Shown: positions 28,070-38,071, counted from the first letter of the stretch. The stretch: DNA of 64,000 nt from Algoriphagus sanaruensis (GCF_001593605.1 NZ_CP012836.1:1802501-1866500), one strand, 5' to 3'. The notes: generated from the sequence alone by a model not told the origin. Program-made: numbers and translations.

Positions 28070-30331
28070 ATGCTAGCTAATTCTGTCGGAAAAAGAGATC
28101 TATCTGTTTTTCCAGAATTATTAAACCCTGAAGATTCAGAGGATTGGAAACGAATTTGTGATTTAAGATCAAATTCTACGGTTTTCATTTCAGATGAAAT
28201 ATTCTCCCAAGTATCGGATTTAATTAAAGCAAATCATCCAGAAAGTCAGTTAACCAAAGATCAATTGGGGCTGAGAGTGGAAGAGTTTTTTGCTGAAATT
28301 GAATCTGATAAGTACGGTAATTGGTTTTATTATCCTTGGAAAAATGTTCTAGTTCATTTACTTCCAGAGGAGGATTTCATAAAAGTTAGGACCATCAGGA
28401 ATAATTACAAAATCACCCCTTTAGAGCAAGAATTATTAGCTAAGAAGAAAGTAGGGATTGTAGGATTGTCTGTAGGTCAAAGTGTTGCCCTTGCCATGGC
28501 ATTGGAAAGGAGCTGCGGAGAAATGAGGTTGGCTGATTTTGATACCCTAGAGCTAAGTAATTTAAATCGCATTAAGGCGGGGGTTACTAGTCTTGGAGTT
28601 GAGAAATTGGTGATTGCTGCGCGAGAAATCTCTGAAATTGATCCATACTTAAAGCTGACACTTTTTAGAGAAGGTGTTCATGAATGGAATGTTGAAGATT
28701 TCTTAACAAGGGATGGAGTTTTGGATCTGTTGGTTGATGAATGTGATAGTTTCGATATAAAAATCCTCTTAAGAGAGAAAGCCAAAAACCATAGGATTCC
28801 AGTTATGATGGATACCTCGGATCGGGGTATGCTTGATATTGAGCGATACGATATTGAACCTGATCGAAAAATTTTTCATGGGTTTTTGGGTGAGGTAGAT
28901 CCTGAGTCTCTTAAATCTCTTTCAAACACCCAAAAGGTTGCCTTTGGGCTGAAAATTACAGGCTTAGAAACTTTATCTCCTAGAATGAAAGCCTCTTTAC
29001 TGGAAGTAGGTCAAAGTATTACTTCATGGCCACAATTGGCTTCTGGAGTTTTTTTAGGAGGGGCTTCTGTGTCTCATGTTGCTCGAAAATTACTCATTGG
29101 TGAAAAAGTAAAGTCAGGTAGATACTATGTGGATTTGGATGAATTAATCCCTGTAGAGACGGAAACCTTTGAGATTCCGGCCCAAATCACAACTCAAAGC
29201 GACTATCATTTACCTACAAATATTCTTCCTTCAGGCTATTTACCAGATAGAAATGAATTACTGGAATTGGTAGAACATGCTAATTATGCTCCTTCCGGAG
29301 GCAATGTTCAGCCTTGGATATGGATTTATGATAAAAGAGGTGTACTTCATTTGATTCATGATAGAGTTAGAAGTCATTCCCTTTTGGATTATAAAGGTAC
29401 AGGTTCATTGATTGCCTTTGGGGCAGCTTTGGAAAACCTTAGGCTTATTTGTGCTCAAAAAGGAATCGAAACCGAAGAGATCTTGCATGCTAATTCATTT
29501 GAGGATGATTTGATTGCTAGTATCAGGTTTGTTTCAAAGTCAAAAGAACCTCGACAAAAAGAAAAGGATTTTGAACTTGTAAATGGGATTAAAATTAGAT
29601 GTACTAATAGAAAGAATCCTTCTCGAAAACTTTTAGATATTCATCAAATGGAGTCCATTAAAGCTTTTTGTCAAAATCCAGATTTTATCCTTGAGGAAAT
29701 TCAGGAAATGGATCAATTGGAGAATTTGGCGAAAGTTATTGGGGGAATGGACCGTATGCGACTCTTCCATCAGCAAGGTCTCAAGGACTTCATTCATGAA
29801 ATCCGATGGAATGATCAAGAAGCATTCGAAACAAAAGACGGAATTGATGTCGCCACTTTAGAACTTAATGGAACGGAGAAAGCTGCAATGGGATTATTAA
29901 AGGATCCTCGAACTGTAAGTTTCTTTAGAAAATTTTTTATGGGTTATGGTTTGACCAAAATTTCGAAAGCCACCATAACATCTTCGTCTGCCATGTTTTT
30001 ATTGAGTGGAAAAGATTTTTCACCAAAGTCTTATTTGCAAGCAGGTAAGATTTTGCAAAAGATCTGGCTTTGGACAAATCTTAATGGGATAAGCTTTCAA
30101 CCTGTCACTGCTTCACTCTTTATTTTTCATCGCGTGTTAAAGGAAAATGATCATGGATTTACCGAGGCAGAAAAAAAAGAAATCGTGGAATTGAAAGAAT
30201 CCTTTAATTTGATTTTTAATAAAGGTGGTAAAATGGAGGAATTATTTATGTTTAGAGTAAATTTCGCCGGAGAGCCAACAGTTAGATCATTCAGAAGGGA
30301 TGTAGCTCAAACCCTAAAATTCCTTGATTAA
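28070..30331 (+). CDS. E1/ThiF-nitroreductase fusion (Rv1355c family)
   Basis: A 753-residue two-domain protein. An N-terminal extension (1-115) precedes an E1-like adenylation domain (about 115-340) with VGIVGLSVGQSVA for nucleotide binding, ADFDTLELSNLNR (the D and N-x-R of ThiF/E1 proteins) and VDECDSFDIK. There is no CxxC zinc pair. The C-terminal nitroreductase-like domain (about 388-745) begins at LLELVEHANYAPSGGNVQPW, typical of FMN-dependent nitroreductases. This architecture matches the Rv1355c family, of unknown function. It is the first gene of a four-gene coupled operon; the next gene starts in its stop (TAATG). Confidence 0.85.
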   Translation: MLANSVGKRDLSVFPELLNPEDSEDWKRICDLRSNSTVFISDEIFSQVSDLIKANHPESQLTKDQLGLRVEEFFAEIESDKYGNWFYYPWKNVLVHLLPEEDFIKVRTIRNNYKITPLEQELLAKKKVGIVGLSVGQSVALAMALERSCGEMRLADFDTLELSNLNRIKAGVTSLGVEKLVIAAREISEIDPYLKLTLFREGVHEWNVEDFLTRDGVLDLLVDECDSFDIKILLREKAKNHRIPVMMDTSDRGMLDIERYDIEPDRKIFHGFLGEVDPESLKSLSNTQKVAFGLKITGLETLSPRMKASLLEVGQSITSWPQLASGVFLGGASVSHVARKLLIGEKVKSGRYYVDLDELIPVETETFEIPAQITTQSDYHLPTNILPSGYLPDRNELLELVEHANYAPSGGNVQPWIWIYDKRGVLHLIHDRVRSHSLLDYKGTGSLIAFGAALENLRLICAQKGIETEEILHANSFEDDLIASIRFVSKSKEPRQKEKDFELVNGIKIRCTNRKNPSRKLLDIHQMESIKAFCQNPDFILEEIQEMDQLENLAKVIGGMDRMRLFHQQGLKDFIHEIRWNDQEAFETKDGIDVATLELNGTEKAAMGLLKDPRTVSFFRKFFMGYGLTKISKATITSSSAMFLLSGKDFSPKSYLQAGKILQKIWLWTNLNGISFQPVTASLFIFHRVLKENDHGFTEAEKKEIVELKESFNLIFNKGGKMEELFMFRVNFAGEPTVRSFRRDVAQTLKFLD

Positions 30332-31041
30332 TGTTTACATTCAATGCTTTCAGAGCTATAGATGAACCTGATATTTGTGACCAATTTATCGAAGGCCATG
30401 CAAATGTCCTGCGAGAATATGGTGTTACAAAGGTCACTTCATCCAATAACGAGTGGAAGTTTAATCCATTTGTTTATGTAGTTACTGTGCATGAGGATGC
30501 GACTGGAAAAGTAGTCAGTGGTTTACGCATTCATATATCTTCTCCAGATTATCCATTACCCTTGGAGGGAGCGATTTCTCAAGTGGATATGAGGATTCAA
30601 GATTTAGTGACAGAGTACCGTGAGGCAGGTGGAACGGGGGAAATCGGTGGGCTTTGGAATAGTAGGGCAATCTCAGGATATGGGATTGGGGCGTTATTTT
30701 TATCCAGAACCTCTCTTGTGATCGCGGAACAGCTCAATGTGCCTTCCTTATTTGCCTTATGTGCAGAGTATACACTTAAACCAACTTTGCAAAAAGGATT
30801 TGAGATCGAGGAGAAAATTGGGAATAATGGTACATTTTTTTATCCCAAATTGGATTTAGTTGCCACACTGGCTGTTCTAAAAGATGTGAAAAATCTTCCT
30901 TTAGCACTTAAAGAAGAAAGAGATTATATTTTTGATCTAAGGGCAGATTTAGTCTCGAAAAAAATTGAAGAAACACCCAAAGGACCAATTGAGATTAACT
31001 ATAATTTGAAAATTAAAAGCCCGAATTGGAGAACCAAATGA
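30331..31041 (+). CDS. GNAT-like acyltransferase of the E1/nitroreductase operon
   Basis: A 236-residue soluble protein. The layout suggests an N-acyltransferase fold: an N-terminal helix, antiparallel strands with YVVTVHEDATGKVVSGLRIH, then GEIGGLWNSRAISGYGIG (about 103-120), which resembles the acyl-CoA pyrophosphate loop, followed by a helix and a strand with LFALCAEYTLKPTLQKGF. I recognise no exact family, and no catalytic residues can be named. Both ends overlap neighbours (TAATG and ATGA), so its product likely works in fixed ratio with the E1-nitroreductase protein and the kinase. Confidence 0.55.
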   Translation: MFTFNAFRAIDEPDICDQFIEGHANVLREYGVTKVTSSNNEWKFNPFVYVVTVHEDATGKVVSGLRIHISSPDYPLPLEGAISQVDMRIQDLVTEYREAGGTGEIGGLWNSRAISGYGIGALFLSRTSLVIAEQLNVPSLFALCAEYTLKPTLQKGFEIEEKIGNNGTFFYPKLDLVATLAVLKDVKNLPLALKEERDYIFDLRADLVSKKIEETPKGPIEINYNLKIKSPNWRTK

Positions 31042-33146
31042 TTATTTTAATCTATTCCCTGTTTACTTTCCTATTTCCAGATTTTTCAGAAATAATTCTT
31101 GAAAATGAGCATCAAATCAAAAGTTACGAGTATTTAATCCAAGAAGATGAAGTATCTGATATTTCAGAGATTATCGGTTCAAAGGATTTTACTTTACTTG
31201 AGAATCAAAATATCAATTTTGGGATTAATAAGGATGTGGTTTGGTTAAGGTATAGTCTCACCAACAATACCACTAACAAAGAGAAGTACTTGTTTATAAA
31301 CAACCCCTCCTTAGATAATTTGAATCTTTATGTGGTCCAAAATGGGTATGTGATTCAGGAGTTTTCCGGTGGTAGACTAGAGGAGTTTTCAAATAAAGTT
31401 ATCCCTTCAAAAAACATAATTTTTAGAATAAACTTGCCCTTAAATGAACAAGTTTATGTGTACCTCAAAGTTTCCAGTATCAATAAAACAATCATCACAG
31501 CTTCAGTAAATGACCTTCCTGTCATTGAAACTCTAATTAATAGAGAGAATATAGTTTTTGGTGTTTTTACTGGGATTATCGTTGGTTTATTCTTTTACAA
31601 TCTATTCTTGTTCTTTTCGGTAAGGGACAAGATCTATTTGATTTATGTAATTCATACCTTATTTGTTTGGTTTGCGCAATCCTCCATTTTGGGTTATACG
31701 AATGAACTTCTTTGGCCAGAATCAATTTGGCTTAAACTTAAAGCAGGTGTTATTTTTTCGTCATTGGTAAGTATAGCAGGCATCTGGTTTCTTCAGGTGT
31801 TTTTATCAACCAAGTCTTTTGTTCCTAAACTAGATAAGGGATTCTTATTCATTTACGGGGTGTATTCCTTTATCCTCGTTAATGCATTCTTTTTATCCAT
31901 CACGTTGAGTTATCAGGTCCTGCTGGTGACACAGTCCATTGTCGTCTTATATGTGTTGGTGGTTGCATTTTCTGTGCTCAAATTGGGATATAGCCCGGCG
32001 AGATATTACCTCTTGGCCTGGTCCATATTTATGATTGGTATTTTCCTTTTTGTGATGAGCGAGATGGGAATTATTCCAACCAATAATTTCACGGCTTACA
32101 TCATGCCTTTTGGCTCGGCTTTAGAGGTCGTGCTTCTTTCATTTGCTCTAGCGGATAAGATCAATATTCTCAAGCGAGAAAAAGAAGAAGAGCAGTTGGA
32201 AAAACTCCGTGTTTTGAGAGAGAATGAAGATTTGATCCGTGAGCAAAATGTGCTCTTGGAAGAAAAAGTCCGAATGAGAACTGACGAATTGGAGCAGGCT
32301 CTTAAAAATCTTCAGAGTACTCAAAGTCAATTGGTCAATCAGGAAAAAATGGCTTCACTTGGTCAATTAACTGCAGGGATTGCCCATGAAATCAATAACC
32401 CGATCAACTTTGTTAGCTCCAATATTATGCCGCTGAAGCGAGATATTAAGGACATTATGGAGGTGATCGAATTCTATCGCGAATCGGGTGAAAAACAATT
32501 CAGTCCTGAGTTAAAGAAGGAAGCCAAAAAATTGGAAGAAGATTTGGAATTGGATTATGTGCTAGAAGAGGTGGATCAGCTTCTTAAGGGCATGGAAGAA
32601 GGTGCAAAACGAACCGTTGAAATCGTAAAAGGATTGCGCTTATTCTCCAGAGTAGATGAGCAGGATGTCAAAAAAGTGGATCTTCACGATGGTATCAATA
32701 GCACCATTATTTTGCTTAATAGCTCCATTCCAGGAAAAATTCGGATTTTACGTGAGTTTGGCGAACTTCCAATGGTGGAATGTTATGCGGGTAAGATCAA
32801 CCAGGTATTCATGAATATTATCAATAATGCGGTTCATGCGCTTGCTGATCACCTCGATCAAATTCCTGATCCAAAGATTACGATTCGGACGCATTCTCAT
32901 CCCGATCATGTGGTAATAGAGATCGAAGATAATGGGCCAGGGATGCCAGCTCATATTAAGCAACGGATTTTTGAACCATTTTTCACGACAAAGCCAGTTG
33001 GAAAGGGTACGGGTTTGGGCCTTTCCATAGTTTATTCTATAATTGAAAATCACAAAGGAACTCTGGAAGTAGAAACGGAAGAGGGACGGGGTACAACTTT
33101 TATCATTTCGCTTCCTTTACATCAAAACGCCCCTAAGTATGACTGA
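31038..33146 (+). CDS. 7TM-DISM sensor histidine kinase
   Basis: A 702-residue membrane kinase. The start at 31038 overlaps the preceding stop as ATGA and gives a short signal peptide. Then come an extracellular DISM-type beta domain (about 20-150), seven membrane helices (about 170-375), a coiled coil (375-430), a DHp domain with H450 in GIAHEINNP, and a HATPase domain with MNIINNAVHAL, DNGPGMP and GKGTGLGLS. The 7TM-DISM layout suggests detection of a small extracellular ligand. It overlaps the receiver-kinase gene by 8 bp. Confidence 0.92.
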   Translation: MIILIYSLFTFLFPDFSEIILENEHQIKSYEYLIQEDEVSDISEIIGSKDFTLLENQNINFGINKDVVWLRYSLTNNTTNKEKYLFINNPSLDNLNLYVVQNGYVIQEFSGGRLEEFSNKVIPSKNIIFRINLPLNEQVYVYLKVSSINKTIITASVNDLPVIETLINRENIVFGVFTGIIVGLFFYNLFLFFSVRDKIYLIYVIHTLFVWFAQSSILGYTNELLWPESIWLKLKAGVIFSSLVSIAGIWFLQVFLSTKSFVPKLDKGFLFIYGVYSFILVNAFFLSITLSYQVLLVTQSIVVLYVLVVAFSVLKLGYSPARYYLLAWSIFMIGIFLFVMSEMGIIPTNNFTAYIMPFGSALEVVLLSFALADKINILKREKEEEQLEKLRVLRENEDLIREQNVLLEEKVRMRTDELEQALKNLQSTQSQLVNQEKMASLGQLTAGIAHEINNPINFVSSNIMPLKRDIKDIMEVIEFYRESGEKQFSPELKKEAKKLEEDLELDYVLEEVDQLLKGMEEGAKRTVEIVKGLRLFSRVDEQDVKKVDLHDGINSTIILLNSSIPGKIRILREFGELPMVECYAGKINQVFMNIINNAVHALADHLDQIPDPKITIRTHSHPDHVVIEIEDNGPGMPAHIKQRIFEPFFTTKPVGKGTGLGLSIVYSIIENHKGTLEVETEEGRGTTFIISLPLHQNAPKYD

Positions 33147-34236
33147 TTTTAAAATTCATGTCCTCTACATAGATGATGAGGATAATAACCTCAAATCTTT
33201 TAAAGCAACCTTACGGAAAGATTTTAAAATTTTTACAGCAATTGATGCTGAGGAGGGATTGCGAATAGCTCAGGAGGAAGAAATTCATGTTGTGATCGCC
33301 GATCAACGAATGCCTGGTATGACAGGTACTGAGTTTTTTGAAAAAATGGTCGAAATCAATCCTGATCCCATACGTATTCTTTTGACAGGATATTCTGACA
33401 TCGCAAGTGTCATCGACGCCATCAACAAGGGGGAAGTTTATCGATTTATTGATAAGCCTTGGAATATTGAACAGATCAAAAATTCCATCAAAAATGCTGC
33501 GGATATCTTCTTTATGAGAAGGGAGCTTAAAGAGAAAAATCAAAAACTCCAGAAGCTTCACTCAGAGATGAATCAATTTGTGTATAGTCTCTCCCATGAA
33601 TTAAGAGGCCCTTTAATGAGTATTTCCGGGGTTTCCAAGCTTGCTAAAATGGAAGTTTCGGATCCAAGTGTGATAGAGTTTTTTGAAATGATCGACACTG
33701 CGACAGGCAAGTTGGACGATTTTATTTATAAAATGTTAGACTTCTATCGCTCTACCAAGATTGATCATAAGGTTTCTGAAATCAACTTCAAAGAAATCCT
33801 AGATCAACAAATGGCGGCGTATAAGGAAAAATTTAATTTATCCGATTTCAAAATTGAAGTTGAGGTTAGGCAGGAGAATTTTTTCTTTTCAGATGATGCT
33901 AAAATCCGCGTGATTTTAAATAACCTGTTCAGCAATGCCGTTCAATTCCAAAAAAATCAACCTACTGAAAAACGAATTAGCCTTACTGTGAACGTGACTG
34001 ATGATCAAGCAGTCATGGTGATTGAAGACAATGGGATTGGGATTGATGAAAAGCATCAAAACGAGGTATTTAACCTATTTGCCAGAGCCACACAAAAAAA
34101 TGTGGGCACAGGTCTAGGGCTTTACATGGTCAAAGAAGCTGTAGAACAAATGGGAGGCAAAATCCATCTCGAATCCCGATTGCATGAAGGAACCACCATC
34201 TCGGTGATTTTACCTAGCATGAATAATAATGGCTGA
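33139..34236 (+). CDS. Receiver-histidine kinase hybrid
   Basis: A 365-residue cytoplasmic protein with an N-terminal receiver (VLYIDDEDNN, phospho-acceptor D55 in IADQRMPG, lysine in FIDKPW), a coiled coil, a DHp domain with H153 in LSHELRGPL, and a HATPase domain with LFSNAVQF, DNGIGID and GTGLGLYM. It has no membrane helix, so it probably receives phosphate from the 7TM kinase encoded just before and relays it. Its receiver is a close paralogue of the one at 27417. Confidence 0.92.
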   Translation: MTDFKIHVLYIDDEDNNLKSFKATLRKDFKIFTAIDAEEGLRIAQEEEIHVVIADQRMPGMTGTEFFEKMVEINPDPIRILLTGYSDIASVIDAINKGEVYRFIDKPWNIEQIKNSIKNAADIFFMRRELKEKNQKLQKLHSEMNQFVYSLSHELRGPLMSISGVSKLAKMEVSDPSVIEFFEMIDTATGKLDDFIYKMLDFYRSTKIDHKVSEINFKEILDQQMAAYKEKFNLSDFKIEVEVRQENFFFSDDAKIRVILNNLFSNAVQFQKNQPTEKRISLTVNVTDDQAVMVIEDNGIGIDEKHQNEVFNLFARATQKNVGTGLGLYMVKEAVEQMGGKIHLESRLHEGTTISVILPSMNNNG

Positions 34237-34306
34237 TTTGTTCGGCTGAAGTCAGCCTGGGAGTGTATCTTTGTGACTGGTATTTTTATCCATAATAATT
34301 AGTACT

Positions 34307-34846
34307 ATGATCAATCCTTGGCATGATGTCAACATCGGGAAAGACGCTCCCGAGTATGTGATGGGGGTAATTGAGATCCCCAAAGGAAGTAAAGGAAAAT
34401 ACGAATTGGACAAGAAAACAGGCATGCTTTTGCTAGATCGCGTGCTATTTTCTGCAGTTCACTATCCTGCAAATTACGGATTCATTCCACAAACATTTTG
34501 TGAAGACCACGATCCGCTGGATATCTTGATCATTTCTCAGATTGATATTCCTTCCATGACTTTGGTAAATGCCAAAGTGATCGGAGTGATGAGAATGATC
34601 GATGGCGGGGAGGCAGATGATAAGATTATTGCCGTGGCTGCTGGAGATCAATCTGTGAATTACATCAATGATATCGATGAGTTACCTCCTCACTTGATGA
34701 AAGAAGTTCACCGCTTTTTTGAAGATTACAAAAAGCTGGAGAACAAAGAGGTAATCGTGGAGGACTTCCTAGGAAAAGAGGAAGCCTGGAAAATTATCAA
34801 TGAAAGTATCGAGATGTATGATCGGAATTTCCGAACAAAACGATAA
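34307..34846 (+). CDS. ppa: Soluble inorganic pyrophosphatase (family I)
   Basis: A 179-residue family I pyrophosphatase that hydrolyses PPi to phosphate, driving biosynthesis. Visible motifs are [34 protein letters not shown] (metal-binding aspartates) and [12 protein letters not shown]. Length fits the bacterial enzyme. A strong terminator starts 5 bp after the stop. Confidence 0.97.
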   Translation: MINPWHDVNIGKDAPEYVMGVIEIPKGSKGKYELDKKTGMLLLDRVLFSAVHYPANYGFIPQTFCEDHDPLDILIISQIDIPSMTLVNAKVIGVMRMIDGGEADDKIIAVAAGDQSVNYINDIDELPPHLMKEVHRFFEDYKKLENKEVIVEDFLGKEEAWKIINESIEMYDRNFRTKR

Positions 34847-34850
34847 ACCG

Positions 34851-34876
34851 AAGGCCTGAGAAATCAGGCCTTTTTT
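34851..34876 (+). terminator. Terminator after ppa
   Basis: A 9-bp perfect stem AAGGCCTGA (34851-34859) and TCAGGCCTT (34864-34872) closed by a GAAA tetraloop, followed by a T run. The right arm contains the stop codon of the convergent minus-strand gene, so it may serve both. Confidence 0.92.
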
Positions 34877-35322
34877 GTTTTTAGCTGCTGCTTGGCAGCT
34901 TTCTTCTTGAGATAAGTGACAAATTCGGTGTAAGCCTCATGCTCATGGTTAGAAATTGCAATGGATTGCTGATCCTGAAAAGCAATGGTGACTTGCCGAA
35001 ATTCCCTCTTATTGGCGATGACTGTTTCTTCTTCCCAAGCTAAAATTTCTGAAACCGGATAGGCCTTGGTGCTACCTCTTAATGGAAGTTTGATTACAAT
35101 GTGATCCTTTCCAGCTGAAATAAACCGCCATCCTGCCATCATTTTGACCAAAAGCATTAGCAGAACCAAAGTGATTAAGGTGCAGGCGATCAAATAGAAC
35201 CAAAGTCCAAAACTTCCTTTGTAGGCAAAATCACGCAGAATTAAAATTAATCCGGTCAGTAAAACCAAAAGTACAAGGCTTAAAGAAATGTAGGTGGAGA
35301 GTTTGGGCTTAATGACGACCAT
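34864..35322 (-). CDS. Small membrane protein, PH-like, unknown function
   Basis: A 152-residue protein with two membrane helices (about 10-30 and 42-60) and then a beta-rich soluble part with SAGKDHIVIKLPLRGSTKAYPVSEILAWEE, read here as separate strands DHIVIKLP and SEILAWEEE, and a basic C-terminus (KKKAAKQQLKTKK). The pattern resembles bacterial PH-domain membrane proteins. I chose the start at 35322, overlapping the upstream stop by 14 bp; a 12-codon longer frame is possible. Function unknown. Confidence 0.7.
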   Translation of the reverse strand: MVVIKPKLSTYISLSLVLLVLLTGLILILRDFAYKGSFGLWFYLIACTLITLVLLMLLVKMMAGWRFISAGKDHIVIKLPLRGSTKAYPVSEILAWEEETVIANKREFRQVTIAFQDQQSIAISNHEHEAYTEFVTYLKKKAAKQQLKTKKA

Positions 35323-35914
35323 GCGTTTTTTGAAGTTCGGTGAGTTTTTCTCGGGCAAAAGTCCTCAAATCCTCGAAAAAAGCGAAGAAAATCACTTCAA
35401 ATTCCTGTTCTTTTTCCTTTAACACGGCTGTCGCTTCGTTCATCTTGGAGTCGAATTTTGACCTTCGGGTCAATCCGTTGAGTGCTCGTTGAATTCCCTC
35501 ATGACTTCCATAGGCTACTAGCCAGTTTTGGTTTTTCATCCAATTCAACATCTGATTGAAATCCTCTGGAAGCTGATCATGGTATTGTTCCATCAGATCA
35601 TAGGTTTTGATTGCGAAATTTTCCAGAGGTTGATTGGAATACGTGGACCAGTTTTTTGCAAGGAAATAATCAAAGAAAATATCACTTATTACAGTAGAAT
35701 AATGCCGGAATTTCGGTCTCAGATAGCTTTGTCCTGCTTTTACCAAGGGATGAGTATCGGTGAAAGTGTCGATTTCTCGATGAAGCATAATCCCCATCTG
35801 GATTCCTTCCTCGTACAAATGCAAATCCCTTCCCTTAATGAAATCTGCCGCAAAATTTCCAACAAGAATTTTCTCTTGATCAAAGGATAAATAAGCATGT
35901 GCAAGAAAATTCAT
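35309..35914 (-). CDS. acpH: Acyl carrier protein phosphodiesterase
   Basis: A 201-residue protein with the AcpH (DUF479) signature: N-terminal MNFLAHAYLSF, VGNFAADFIKG, HREIDTFTDTHP and SDIFFDYFLAKNW, in which the His/Asp metal ligands of this HD-like fold are kept. The family removes the phosphopantetheine arm from ACP. Its stop overlaps the downstream membrane protein start. Confidence 0.92.
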   Translation of the reverse strand: MNFLAHAYLSFDQEKILVGNFAADFIKGRDLHLYEEGIQMGIMLHREIDTFTDTHPLVKAGQSYLRPKFRHYSTVISDIFFDYFLAKNWSTYSNQPLENFAIKTYDLMEQYHDQLPEDFNQMLNWMKNQNWLVAYGSHEGIQRALNGLTRRSKFDSKMNEATAVLKEKEQEFEVIFFAFFEDLRTFAREKLTELQKTHGRH

Positions 35915-35977
35915 GATTTATAGCGAAAGCGAAAACCGCGGGACTTTTATGTAGTTTGTACCCTAAATTACCGATTG

Positions 35978-37903
35978 ATGCCGAATTACCTCGAAGAATT
36001 AAAGTTGGGCTTAAAACTTCTCAAATTGGAGTGGCAAGAAGACCTAGCTCAGTACAAAAAGAAATTCTTAAATACGACCGTTGCTGACAAGAAGAAGGAG
36101 GGCATTACTTGGCATCCTATTTTGCTCAAGAAGACCAAAATTGGGATGGGGGAGCGATTGATTGTGGAGGTGGAGCGGACCGATACTCAGTACCCTTCAG
36201 CATTTTCTTCAGGTAAATCCGTTTCTTTTTTTTCTACTCAAGAAGGATTCCATGGTTCGGAATTTCGAGTAAATGGAGTGGTCAATCAGGCGAAAAGAGA
36301 TTCCCTAATCGTCACCCTTCAGGCAGATGAAGTTCCGGATTGGATGGACTCAGGCAGGTTGGGAGTAGACTTACTCTTCGACGAGGCAAGTTATCGAGAA
36401 ATGGAAGCGGCTCTTAAAAAGGTGATTTCTTCCGAGGTTCCCCGGCTAACCGAGCTTCGAGAAATAGCTTATGGAGAAAAAAGTCCAAAATTTAAAGATA
36501 TCAACCAGGTTCAACTGGAGGGGTTGAATTTTTCCCAAAATCTAGCCTGTCAAAAAATAGAGTCCGCCCAAGATTTTGCGATTGTACATGGACCTCCTGG
36601 AACTGGAAAAACGACTACTTTGATTGCGGCCATTCAGCAGGCTGTCGCTCTAAATCAGCGAATATTGGTGACAGCACCTAGTAATGCAGCTGTGGATTTA
36701 CTTGTAGAAAAGTTAGTCGATCGAGGAATTCAAACCCTTCGATTGGGGCACCCTGCTCGGGTGGAGGAGAAAATTCTCAATCAAACCTTGGATGCCAAAA
36801 TTGCTTTTCACGACAGCTATCGAGATCTAAAAAAACTCAGAAAGGAAACCGAATCTTACCTTCGCTTGGCCAAGCAATACAAGCGTAACTTTGGTCCAGA
36901 GGAGCGTGCACAGCGGAAACTGATGTATCAGGAAGTGTCCCGAATTCGTGAGGCCGCTGAGCATTTGGAGGATTATATTCGAACAGATATTTATCAGCGA
37001 ACTCAGGTTTTTGCCAGCACCTTGGTTGGATCCTCCTCCCATCATTTGAAAGGGATAGTATTCGATGTCGTTTTTATCGATGAAGCTGCCCAAGGATTGG
37101 AGGCAGCTACTTGGATTCCTATCTTGAAGGCCAAAAAAGTGGTGTTTGCTGGGGATCATTGCCAGTTGCCTCCGACTATCAAATCCTATGATGCGGCAAA
37201 ACAGGGCTTATCTACTACACTTTTTGAAAAAATAATTCGGCGACAGCCTCAAACAGCGCAAATGCTACAGGTTCAATACCGAATGCCAGAGGCCATCATG
37301 GGCTTTTCCAATCAGCACTTTTACGATGGGAAATTGGAAGCTGCTCCAAATACGCAGTTTCATGCATTCAGTCCGGAAGAAGCCGTATTAGAATGGATCG
37401 ATACAGCAGGGTCAGGATATACCGATCAGCAGGAGGCCGAAAGTTTGAGCACATTTAATCCTGAGGAAGCTCGATTTGCATGCACCTATCTCAATGATAC
37501 TGTTAAACGGATTGGGTTTGGTTTGTTCAAGGAAAAAGGCTGGTCTATTGGCTTAATTGCTCCGTATTCTGCCCAGGTCAGAAGGCTACGTCATTTGATT
37601 TTTGAAACCTATGAATTCCCCAATCTGAAAGCATTTGCGGATTTGATAACCATCGATACTGTGGATGGATTTCAAGGACAAGAGCGAGACTTGATGTTGA
37701 TCTCCTTGACGAGATCCAATGAGAAGGGAGAAATCGGGTTTTTGGCCGATGAGCGAAGAATGAATGTGGCAATCACCCGTGCCAAACGTAAGTTGATCCT
37801 AATCGGAGATAGCAGTACACTGGCTCAGAATCCTTTTTTTGATGAATTGATTCGATATGTGGAGACCTCGGGATCCTATCGAAGTGTCTGGGAGTTTTTG
37901 TAG
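35978..37903 (+). CDS. SF1B helicase (Upf1/IGHMBP2-like)
   Basis: A 641-residue helicase. Motif I is HGPPGTGKTTTLI (about 205-217), then motif II VFIDEAAQ, GDHCQLPPT (III), QYRMPEAIMGFSN (IV), TIDTVDGFQGQERD (V) and VAITRAKRKLILIGD (VI), in the order of the Upf1/IGHMBP2/Dna2 group. The N-terminal 200 residues carry the beta-barrel 1B-type insertion. It uses ATP to unwind RNA or DNA; the biological target is not evident. The frame opens with TTG directly before ATG; I took the ATG at 35978. Confidence 0.93.
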   Translation: MPNYLEELKLGLKLLKLEWQEDLAQYKKKFLNTTVADKKKEGITWHPILLKKTKIGMGERLIVEVERTDTQYPSAFSSGKSVSFFSTQEGFHGSEFRVNGVVNQAKRDSLIVTLQADEVPDWMDSGRLGVDLLFDEASYREMEAALKKVISSEVPRLTELREIAYGEKSPKFKDINQVQLEGLNFSQNLACQKIESAQDFAIVHGPPGTGKTTTLIAAIQQAVALNQRILVTAPSNAAVDLLVEKLVDRGIQTLRLGHPARVEEKILNQTLDAKIAFHDSYRDLKKLRKETESYLRLAKQYKRNFGPEERAQRKLMYQEVSRIREAAEHLEDYIRTDIYQRTQVFASTLVGSSSHHLKGIVFDVVFIDEAAQGLEAATWIPILKAKKVVFAGDHCQLPPTIKSYDAAKQGLSTTLFEKIIRRQPQTAQMLQVQYRMPEAIMGFSNQHFYDGKLEAAPNTQFHAFSPEEAVLEWIDTAGSGYTDQQEAESLSTFNPEEARFACTYLNDTVKRIGFGLFKEKGWSIGLIAPYSAQVRRLRHLIFETYEFPNLKAFADLITIDTVDGFQGQERDLMLISLTRSNEKGEIGFLADERRMNVAITRAKRKLILIGDSSTLAQNPFFDELIRYVETSGSYRSVWEFL

Positions 37904-38071
37904 AAGGCAGGGGAAATGGATTCCATGCATCAAGAGGCAGGTAACCGATTGATGGATTCATTGCTTTCATTGCTCTTGTAATTATTACTAGCGAGTGAAA
38001 GCTAAACCCAACAACTCGCCTTTTTGGGTGTAGGGTAGATTCAATTCCAAAATTCATTGGATTTAAAATCC

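Noticed and set aside
34244..34257. A GGCTGA/TCAGCC hairpin before ppa as a terminator.
   Set aside because: The stem is only 6 bp and no T run follows.
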